Assembly (NCBI GenBank): GCA_935421135.1
Contig: OW285189.1
Coordinates: 21,888,298 to 21,952,297, forward strand
DNA: 64,000 bases
Direction of reading: 5' to 3'
Source: Bugulina stolonifera
Taxonomy: Eukaryota > Bryozoa > Gymnolaemata > Cheilostomatida > Bugulidae
This document shows positions 37,201 through 43,861 of the stretch, in pieces. Made by a program: the position numbers and the translations under genes. Each line of letters begins with the position of its first letter. Position 1 is the stretch's first letter. Below the pieces are notes generated by a model, which saw only the letters and a program-made list of their open reading frames with translations, was not told where the DNA came from and did not search any database.

Positions 37201-37345
37201 ACTGTAAAATTAGTGCGGTTATATTTGTCAATGTGTAAATTTACCAACTAACTGGATTTAGTAAACCAAGCTCTGCAAGAACCCGCTTATTGTCCTCTAT
37301 GTTTTCAAGCCTTCTCTTCTCATATTCAGATGTTTGATGAGCCAT
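22288..37345 (-). CDS. Stand-alone SRA-YDG domain protein (UHRF1 SRA-like, no RING)
   Basis: Seven minus-strand exons: 37253-37345, 36710-36862, 32154-32326, 31672-31787, 28213-28296, 27675-27807 and 22288-22405. Phases agree and give 289 residues. Residues 1-28 form a charged [10 protein letters not shown]...LAELGL helix of the kind found before some SRA and WD proteins. A Lys-rich linker follows (residues about 32-85). Residues about 110-280 are the SRA-YDG domain, which in UHRF1 binds hemimethylated CpG by flipping 5-methylcytosine. The order [44 protein letters not shown] and SGFGVWKF follows UHRF1. Compared with UHRF1, the pocket Asp469 is Asn, and Asn489 and Arg491 of the intercalating finger are Thr and Ala. 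Tyr466, Tyr478 and Thr479 are kept. There is no UBL, Tudor, PHD or RING. A 5-kb LTR element sits in the last intron. Confidence 0.85.
22640..23302 (+). repeat. 5' LTR of element 1
   Basis: Begins TGTGATGG and ends CATTACA. A TATA box (TATATAAA) is at 22976-22983, and AATAAA is at 23029-23034, only 46 bp downstream, a compact R-region arrangement. A CRE-like GACGTCAC and inverted GACG/CGTC motifs lie in U3 near 22920-22965. Confidence 0.9.
23304..23323 (+). other. Primer-binding site of element 1, matching tRNA-Leu
   Basis: The 20 bases TGGTGGCAGCGGTGGGATTC lie one base after the LTR. They are the exact complement of the CCA-tailed 3' end of the animal tRNA-Leu(AAG)-type sequence as I know it. 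The same 20 bases occur in element 2. Confidence 0.75.
23637..25559 (+). CDS. Gag-like protein of LTR element 1
   Basis: 640 residues ending at a single TGA (25557-25559). Residues about 15-175 resemble Gypsy-type gag/capsid: a VELFIEDF helix, then [18 protein letters not shown] and a DYAALIRRL helix. The element 2 gag carries the same order of motifs. Residues about 205-365 are five Pro-rich repeats, mostly of 33 residues, each holding a variant of [11 protein letters not shown], followed by a Lys/Pro/Ser-rich region. No CCHC zinc knuckle is present. Gag would assemble particles that package element RNA in the cytoplasm. The start is the first ATG after the leader, ACCGACATGG. The frame continues open beyond the TGA into the second ORF. 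Confidence 0.75.
   Translation: MDQIRNLLQQVMYQAEQDLKTLSYNGQEDVELFIEDFTAMAERCNWNDRARLIRLRAALHGPAQECGRPRSIEEIFSRLREQYGLSAKEARWKLSILEQPAHTSLRDYAALIRRLMAIAFEGAPPAFLDEWAVEKFCLTVHDHGLRWYYTWLQPDDMEEALEAGMAFRSNKDDKASPPKPQEELPADLLRKALHTLLQKCQGADDGPTVTPEPVPVDDPIPTVADTDNNPGEGGLNHNGRPQRPTDTPGPVPVDEPIPTGAQQGEGGPPHIGRPQRPTDTSEPVPVDEPTPTAAKPKKSGPNHIGRPQRPTDTSEPVPVDEPIPTAAKPKKSGPNHNGRPLRPTDTSEPVLVEEPIPTKPKVKSSHSKQKTPRVTSPSHSRPTASPTPVTVDEPKPTRPTPGKKRLHSKPDTSEVTTDHPPRLKGRLICPAPSEQTSQGNPDLSSTQKDQQDLATSRPDTNQQLIPAKIQYAPTDDLSCVELPDTTVQVRGLRIDTEQTVLDQTRELPLNLSKNVQVSTARPDPEDAKCRVAEPQDIIPTTEIQSILPAVQVHKAKRSCTESSIAEQFQPKIQIAELSKSPKADKKQSKATIAVFPRLFDESNKENVPEALPTIEPIAHPSASINTTAHRRVVLSRSALH
24273..24700 (+). repeat. 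In-frame 99-bp tandem repeats in the element 1 gag gene
   Basis: Copies of CCCGTCCCAGTAGA with variants start at 24273, 24384, 24483, 24582 and 24681, giving steps of 111, 99, 99 and 99 bp. The two central copies are nearly identical, which suggests recent expansion. The frame is kept throughout. Confidence 0.85.
25674..26975 (+). CDS. Second ORF of LTR element 1, Cys/His-finger protein of unknown function
   Basis: 433 residues from the first ATG. The same frame is open back to 25560, immediately after the gag stop, so the protein could also be made as a gag extension if the UGA is suppressed. Residues about 83-140 contain C-x2-C-x11-H-x3-H followed by C-x-C and further His residues. The same spacing occurs in the large ORF of element 2, so this is a shared module. 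The middle is Pro/Ser-rich and the last 80 residues look helical. No polymerase, integrase or protease motif is visible. Function unknown; RNA binding would be a guess. Confidence 0.65.
   Translation: MDHSNQPVFTAEDASPLRKTLTPDGTPPPTPSPVTSTLKLATIKLHKLTDKLPIESSQHSGATKPWISTFTQQARDDLARRSQPNLKCAKCGFSGTLKRLNIHIWQHFARFYCRCGRSSVSRDALGHHFSRRSSICGKRLFLTDGPSYGALMEWWGVKDPPPFLPCRPTMDGQSGTNKPVYLPSSSSTRKRPPKRRHSPSPEQTPDSAPSDATSSSSSSPTTPAGPSPWRPPASTSAVSVGPPGRRGRLPSWKTRPAPRKSMPAPQSGPLYEGSPPKVSCAASCTASPTLLIEPLQSRPTLEVSPHRSPYTPARDLLRATPDSPAVQSPPPASPVLTQPNATRPASPDPSFMQQLAELKPRIHYLASRQQVGDTLRQHLEPLYAREIALRELANQHLNHPRQLQLVQADLDIVSRESTLYRTLLNLTLETPMT
26976..26988 (+). other. Polypurine tract of element 1
   Basis: TGTGAGGGGGCTA lies directly before the 3' LTR and directly after the ORF2 stop. 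Element 2 has the matching GGGGGGCTA at its 3' LTR, supporting a plus-strand priming role. Confidence 0.65.
26989..27651 (+). repeat. 3' LTR of element 1
   Basis: Same length as the 5' LTR, with one difference seen by eye (27246). It ends 23 bp from the splice donor of SRA exon 6 (exon 27675-27807). Confidence 0.9.
28322..28448. repeat. Pentanucleotide microsatellite (GTGTA/GTGCA)n
   Basis: About 25 units of GTGTA, with GTGCA variants in two symmetrical clusters near each end. It lies 26 bp upstream of SRA exon 5 (28213-28296), in transcript orientation, within the intron. Confidence 0.9.
28723..31666. repeat. Large inverted repeat with about 1.25-kb arms
   Basis: The arm 28723-29989 is matched in reverse complement by 30439-31666, leaving about 450 bases between them. 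The outer ends share TGGGCCATTCCATGGGG. Similarity holds along the arms with scattered mismatches and small indels. No transposase-like ORF or clear target duplication was seen. It occupies most of the SRA intron between 28297 and 31671, and its right end lies five bases inside the 5' splice site. Confidence 0.85.
33071..33206. repeat. 29-bp minisatellite, about 4.7 copies
   Basis: Units starting GGAGCTAGCAGTGACTCTCA begin at 33071, 33100, 33129 and 33158, followed by a partial, slightly deleted copy. Differences between units are few, so the array is young. The 29-bp step does not keep a reading frame. Confidence 0.9.
33474..33660. repeat. MITE-like repeat family 1, partial copy
   Basis: Shares CAGGACGTTTCTCAAC, TGTAGATTGCATTT, an AT-rich centre and GGGGTTAGGGGTT with the fuller copy at 38192-38448. 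The right end is degraded. Confidence 0.6.
34085..34465. repeat. Degenerate ACT/CTA trinucleotide-rich tract
   Basis: Many interrupted ACTACT, TACTAC and CTACTA runs over about 380 bases, an old, decayed microsatellite. It has no coding sense. Confidence 0.6.
35116..35295 (+). repeat. Dispersed repeat, copy B
   Basis: Shares GGTGCAGTAGTGG, TTGGGGTTTTGGAGAAGG and GTTATCTCAAATTTCTC with copies at 19015-19215 and 58826-58937, in the same order and orientation. Confidence 0.55.
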
Positions 37346-38191
37346 TATAATCTTCTCAACGCTTCCTAGTAAAAAATTTAATTTGTGTGTTATATACATG
37401 TAGACATCAATTTGTCAGGATACAAGCATTATGGCAGCAGGGCTTGATTTAAACCAAAGTGAAGATGGTTTATACTACACTGTACAGCACTACATGGAAG
37501 TATAAAGTATGAATTATCATTGTATGGCTGTAAGCGTCATGGTGAGACTACGCTATACGCTGAAGAATGTGAATTGAGTCGGACATTGAGCAATGGAGCG
37601 TTAAAGTGTGCCCGATCTAGGGTTTATATTATATCTATGGGCTGGACCACTGGGTTGGAATTCTTATATGTACAACGTATATCCAGTGTTAAAATTGAGG
37701 ATATACGTGAGTATAGAGCGTGTATTCACCTCATTCTAATGGGGGAGCGACCGCCAAGCATGTACTCTTGTTTTGCAGTAGAATTTTCCCCATCAGATTT
37801 GGATTTTCCGGTTGCTTAGTACTGCCACTGGTCAAGGCCGAGCGCGTGTCCAATTGCGCTCAGCAAGAGATATGTCTCTAAACCTTCGTGATATTGACAC
37901 AAAGGCAGTAAACAACTTGTCTCAGCTGTATTTTATAGCAGACATTTTCGGTTCGAGTTTCTTTTATTATTTATACGTGTCCTGAACAATTGAGTATCGA
38001 CTGCTGAAAGAGCTCTGACATTTTTATTGCATATATCATATAGTTTTTATAATGTTTACACTGGCAAAGCTGGAATTGAACAGCTTATTTGAGAACAAAA
38101 CTCAGATGTGCTTTTGATGAGACACACACTCAGAATTTACATTACGAGTAGACTAAACTTTAACTAGGCTACAAGTGGTGCTGGTAGTCAG

Positions 38192-38448
38192 TAAAGGGAC
38201 ATTTCGAAAGACGGTTCGAAGCAGGACGTTTCACAACCAGACAGTTCGAAACTGTTTAGATTACATTTAGAAGAATACAACTCACAGATAATTAATTTAA
38301 TTAAATAAATTAAAAAACAATATTAAAAGTAAAAATTATTTGAAATCTGGGGGTTGGGGTTAGGGGTTTTGAACTGTTCGTTGTTGAACTGTCTGGTTTC
38401 GAAACCTCCTGTTTCGAACTGACTTCTTCGAACAGTCGCAAATTCCTG
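38192..38448. repeat. MITE-like repeat family 1, fullest copy
   Basis: About 255 bp with imperfect inverted ends built from GGTTCGAAGCAGGACGTTTC on the left and the inverted GAAACCTCCTGTTTCGAACT on the right, around an AT-rich centre. Other copies are at 33474-33660 and 60426-60662. No target duplication is clear. Confidence 0.6.
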
Positions 38449-38731
38449 GGAGCCTAAGCCTCAGCTACTGACCATTTACAATTATTCTCCTAAGCTTTGG
38501 GCAAATAGGGTGGCATGATTAATTATATATTTTATTATCAACATTACCAAAATGTTCAATTGTTTTGAATTTAAAACAATATCTTTTCGATGAATAATAT
38601 AGCAAGACGGATTTTTAAGAGCTTATGATTTTATTCCTAATATTTAAATAAATTAACAAACATAAGATAATTTATATTTTATTATGATTATTTAATATAA
38701 TCTATATTATAATTTATTATATTATACTAAT

Positions 38732-38975
38732 AATGCTGAAGGTTCCAGGTTCGAATCTCGGTCACGGTGGTGTTGGGAAGAGCATCCAACCACAATTGCT
38801 CCTGTGCCTCATATACAAGTCCCTGGGGTCATGCAAGCCAGCATGGCTTCAAGGCAACTCCTCTACCCCTGCCACAAAAAGGGCCAAGTCATCTGAGCCT
38901 TTCACACAGGGAGTTGGCCAGCACTGGCACCTGGCAGTGCAAGCTGCAAGGGGCTGGTCACGCCGAGGAGTATAA
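38732..38975 (+). repeat. SINE-like element with a tRNA-type B box
   Basis: GGTTCGAATCT at 38748-38758 matches the RNA polymerase III B-box consensus. It is followed by about 215 bp of moderately GC-rich, non-coding sequence, then AT-rich DNA. An A box is not evident, so the tRNA-related head may be truncated. It differs strongly in composition from its flanks. Confidence 0.4.
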
Positions 38976-41082
38976 AGCTGGTGAGTTTGTTGCAATTATA
39001 TTTTTATTTTAATTTTAAAAAATTTATTTTTAATTTATTAAATTATTTATTTATTACAATAATTATTATGGTATCATAATCATTATGATTATGATTATCA
39101 TAGAATAAGAATATATATAGATATAATTAATTAATCATCAATCATAAGGATAATTAGCTATATTTTTACACACTGTTTTCGAGAGTTAAATTTCGAATTT
39201 TCAAGTAGAGGCATTTTTAAGTTCATTTTCATTTGTTACATAAATTTTAAAATTAAATACAGACTACAAATTAAAATCACATCAATACTAGAATATTTAA
39301 AGCACATGTAAAATATCCGAGCCCACGGGTTCTGCACAACATTCAGCCATAAATACCCAATTACACATTTAGCAGCGGGCGCTGTTGTATACGAACCAAA
39401 CGTGCCAGCATTTTATGAACATAGGCTAATAACACGCATGTGATAATACGCGCGTCAGTCTGTGGCGGCTAATACATCGGTTGACAACCTAACCTTCCGA
39501 TTTGATAGAACTCGACTGACTAATATGCAGTTTCGTAACGGCTTTTCACCTCATAGGAAAGAAAGGACAACTTACAAACATTGCTATAATAGCTCATTGG
39601 ACACATCAAGGAGTTGTCATCCTGCTACAACGCTCAATCTGCCAACAGCGTGCCCGTTAGTCCTGGCTGATGGCTCTGCCAACTGTAGAACCATAGAGTT
39701 ATGGTGATACCTCTATGTGTGGAACCCTCCACAGATTTGATTAGCATTCCCTCATTCTCACCGGCCCCCAGTCTGTTGCATTCTTCCAGAATTACATTAT
39801 TTTATTATTGGGCTAGTGGACAAGTCACAAGATACCAGTGTTGCTGATTTTCATTGGTTATGTGTGGGAGACGAGTACATTAAACAACCTATCAGCAGTG
39901 TAAGTTGCTATTGGCCATGGGGTAAGAGTTATTCTATGCTATTGGCGCTCACCCATGAAGCTTATTATTAGACGGTATCACAATTGTTGTGAAGGGTTAT
40001 TTGGCAAATAACAGTTTATAGCTGGGTGCTTTGTAACAAATTTAGCGCTCAAGTGGTTGGAGTTGCAGAAAACAGCATACATGAAGTGAAATTTTAACCA
40101 AAAAGTCGCAAGTTCCAGCACACTAGACTGCTCTTGCAAATATCAGAGCATGTAAACATTATAGTTGTTCTCCCCAGTTTCAAAGAGAAGACAACTTTAA
40201 TTACTCAAATAAAATAGTTGTGTTTATCGATGCTATACTATACAAGAAATTATACATGTATGATGTAGTATACACGCGCATGTATATGATATGCATGATT
40301 ATATGATATGCATGATTATATACATGTACATGCATATTATAATATAATAAGATATACATGATTATATGCATGCATATGTAATATACATACTTTCTGGATA
40401 CAATATAATATATACTTTCTAGATACATGTAGGCCTACATATAATTTCTTACCCTCAGACGGTTGTATTGTACCCAATAATGAAATACAGTATGTAGAAT
40501 AGCACAACAGCAGGATTAATCGAAAGTGACTTAATATGATACTTTCTAAAACAACAGTTATGCAATGTGTGAGCCTAGCCCACCTTCATACTAGTGCAGT
40601 TCTACATGTATAATGTATATATTGTCCTCAATTATTCTCCCTATGCTCAAATTTATTTCCATGCAATTTGAACTATGATGGTAATATAACATTTTCGTTG
40701 GAAGACTAATTTTATTTCATGTGTTTGGTACACAAATAGTAGCATCCTAACCAAATAGCACTGAAAATGAAATTCTGTATAATACGTGTATATGCTATGC
40801 TGTATGAACATATGACTATTCAGTAAGGCATCCAATGCACCCTTTGCATTTTCTATTGTAATGGCTGAGAAATAATTATAATTTAGATACACCATTTTGT
40901 TGCTAAATAGATTTGAGTGTATATACAATACAAGTGTATTTATGTAATAACATATAAGCTTGAATACAAATTTAAAAAAACTGAAACATTCAAATTTGAA
41001 ATTACTAATGCCAGGTGTTGAACAATAAATTGATAACAACTGTGCGCCACTACCGTATGCAAGTTGGAGAGCAAGAAAATAT

Positions 41083-42048
41083 TGTAATGTTTTTGAGTGC
41101 TATTGCATACGAGAGCCGAGGGCTACAAGTATGGGAAGGGCTTGGAAGGTGGTAGAGGCCGACCAAGTGTACCTTCTGCTCATTACATAAAAGAGTGAAC
41201 AGTTATGTGCTCTTTATAGTGTAGATTATATCAGACGTAGGCCGATGCCGAGACTCATTGGAGCTCAGGACCGACGTAGGTCATGTAGAGTTTATACTCC
41301 GAGGGAGTGCAAGAAAGAAGGTTTAACCTTGAGAGCCTAAGTCCGACGCTAGGTTCATTAGAACCCGGGATCGGCCTAAGTCTAAGGGGTGGATAGAGAT
41401 GTACTTAGCCTAGGATGAGGTAAACTCGAGCCGTGCTGAATCCAAAGGATTCTCAGGTGGAGCTACCCGCCTAAAGAGTAAGCCTCTGTAGGTTGGGTTA
41501 GGAGATGTTGCTTTATTCAAGCGCAATCAACAACTGATTCACAATAGAAAATGCACTGCCTTATATACATAACAAACTTCCGGTAAAAAGGGACGACATG
41601 GTGTCGGTTAACCGACATGGGGTCGGCTCCGGAACTTACGCAACAATATGTCTGGTTCCACCCGACTTGGCCATATGAAAAGGTCAGCCATTGCACAAAA
41701 TGTGCTTACAATAAGTGGAAACATGTCGTGTATAATTGTGGGCTAAATCCATAAGGTCGGTCACGTAGTTACAACATAAAGTGGCAAAAGACTCTAATAA
41801 TTCACAATCAAGTAAGGATAGACAATTGCTAATAAGTATAAATGTGGGAAAAACCAAGTTGCAATAGAACGTAATTCCAAGGCTTGATTGCTAGTACAGA
41901 CATGTATACAAGGCATGCAGTGGATAATGAGATAATAAATGCATGGATAACGTGGATAACAATGTATGGATAAGATATTGATTGTCAGCTAATAATATTG
42001 TTAGTGTGGCTGGCCTAGGTGCCATTACCACGGGGCTGTTTCACTACA
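41083..42048 (-). mobile_element. Probable solo LTR of a related retrotransposon
   Basis: Read on the minus strand it has the LTR layout of elements 1 and 2. TATATAA lies at 41561-41567, and AATAAA lies at 41512-41517, about 50 bp downstream in a similar GCTTGAATAAAGCA context. A TTGCGTAAGTTCCGG stretch matches TTGCGCAACTTCCGG of element 1 U3. The plus-strand left end reads TGTAATG, as in element 2, and the right end reads CACTACA. Left flank ATAT (41079-41082) and right flank (A)TATT leave a 3-4-bp duplication. No internal coding region accompanies it. It is much more diverged than the two full elements. Confidence 0.55.
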
Positions 42049-43050
42049 TATTATACATACAATAGTGATTAGTGTACAAGTACAATGCATGACTTGCTTG
42101 TAATGTTGACACAAAATGGACATTTCTGGCACCCAGTACTCTCAGTCAGGCAATGACTCACACTGGATTTGTTTATAAAACATGATCTTTACGCTTGGCT
42201 GAGCTCGTATACCTACATATATATAGAATAGAATAGCTCACTCCTAACAGTAATGTGCAGCATGCACGTGGGCGTGCATGTGCTTGTATTAGCACATTCT
42301 AACCCACGTGCTCTTGTGCTCATCTGCACGCGGTGCGGTACCTAAATCGGAAGTCTTTGCAGAACCATTGGTCACAGGCTACCTGGCTAAAGTTGGCGAG
42401 TCAAAGTTGGAGTAATACATTGGGTTGTTACTCCACTGTATACTAAGTGACTCACTACGCTAACTAATGTGACTATTGGGATGTGACTCCGCTACGTAGT
42501 TCACTCCATCCAAACAACTAACAAGATGATGAGATGGTTTACCTGTTGCAGATAAAAATGGATATGCATTAACAATACACAGGTTTGAAATCAATATCAT
42601 GATCATTGTATGACCCATTTTGATTGTCATACTTCACTACTGAACTAGGGCATTTTAAATAGCAATATAAACTATGAAGCCTTCCTGATTTACATTTGTA
42701 TGTTAAGCTTTGGGCCTGCATTTTCATTCTAATGTCATCAAGGAGTAAATGTATAAATGTTAACTATTTATTTATATGTAACTACAACATTAGACTACTT
42801 CCCTTTCCTTTGCTAGTGCATGTTAAACTATTACTATAGAGTATGTTGTATATAATTATAATAATTAATTATATAATAATATTAATATTGCAATCATAAT
42901 GATCCTATTTTATTTTCTACTGATTCTTGACTGAGTTTAGACTTCTCCACATATTGGCTGACTGCCCAAACCCAACAACACACAGTTATCTATGACTATC
43001 AAAATTGTTCTACTACTGCACCTAACTGCTAATTTGCCCAAGACACACTA
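42049..43050. other. Intergenic region without a recognised gene
   Basis: AT-rich, with a short GC-richer patch rich in GCACGTG/CACGTGC near 42255-42335. No exon-like frame was recognised. Confidence 0.5.
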
Positions 43051-43054
43051 ATAT

Positions 43055-43861
43055 TGTAATGGTTTCTGTGATTTGGTGCGGTCGTCCTTGGACGACTATC
43101 GACCCAGAAATGAAGTGCCTATGAGTGGTAATAGGACTTCGCATTACATGAAAGATCGAGCGGTCTCAGTAGCCCAAATACTACCAAAGACGACCCATCT
43201 GATCTCAAGTCCGACCTTCAGACTATACAATGAAAGAGAAAGATCCGACCTAGTAGGCAGTTCGCTAAGCGAATGACCTGGCAAAAGGAAGTGAAAATCT
43301 CTGTATCAAGTATAGATGTGTCTTTATTGAAAGCCAAGTGAAGACTGAGACAATGAACAGTAAAACAGTGCCCTTTATATAGTATAAGGACTTCCGGCCG
43401 ACATGACGTCGGGAAAAGACGACGTGTGGTCGTCCGGAAGTTGCGCAACAAGATGGCCGCCGGAAGCCCGACGGCCGACCCAAAATAGGTCGGGTTCTAC
43501 AAAAGTTGCTTATAATGGTCCAATTCATGTACAAAATGAATATCAATGGATTCTGAGAGGTCGGGCCTCTGTACATGGGTATAAAAGGCATAAAAAAGGA
43601 CTTAGTAACATTCATGTGACTATGTACAACAACATATAGTAAGATACATGAATAAGGAGTGAGCATAAACACATGGAGACATATATATAGAGGGTAATTA
43701 AGTACTTGAACATGCAATGTAGTTAAAGGTAAGTATACGAGCACTAATTGTGAGAATGTTAGTGTCAGGTGAGTAGCGCTGTAACGACTACTAGGCACTT
43801 AGGGTGCGGCGGAGCTTCGTCCGGGAGTTGGAGTCGTATACAAATGTCCTGTACCATCACA
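43055..43861 (-). repeat. 3' LTR of element 2
   Basis: In element orientation it starts TGTGATGGTAC and ends CCATTACA. The TATATAAA and AATAAA signals are conserved with element 1. About 280 bp at the start of U3 replace the unrelated 140 bp of element 1. The stop codon of the large ORF falls inside the first five bases of this LTR. Confidence 0.9.

Larger units (their letters stand above)
37346..41082. other. Region upstream of the SRA gene, no supported gene
   Basis: Directly upstream of the SRA start codon and likely to contain its promoter, though no clear motif was found. Plus-strand reading frames at 37520-37819 and 39462-39707 have no recognisable features. The region also holds MITE copy 38192-38448, a SINE-like block at 38732-38975 flanked by very AT-rich DNA, and a TACATGTA/ATGCATAT-rich tract near 40230-40440. 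A small GTTGTTCTC...GAGAAGACAAC palindrome lies at 40163-40197. Confidence 0.45.

Noticed and set aside
37520..37819. 99-codon plus-strand frame upstream of the SRA gene
   Set aside because: No recognisable features and no splice or promoter support.
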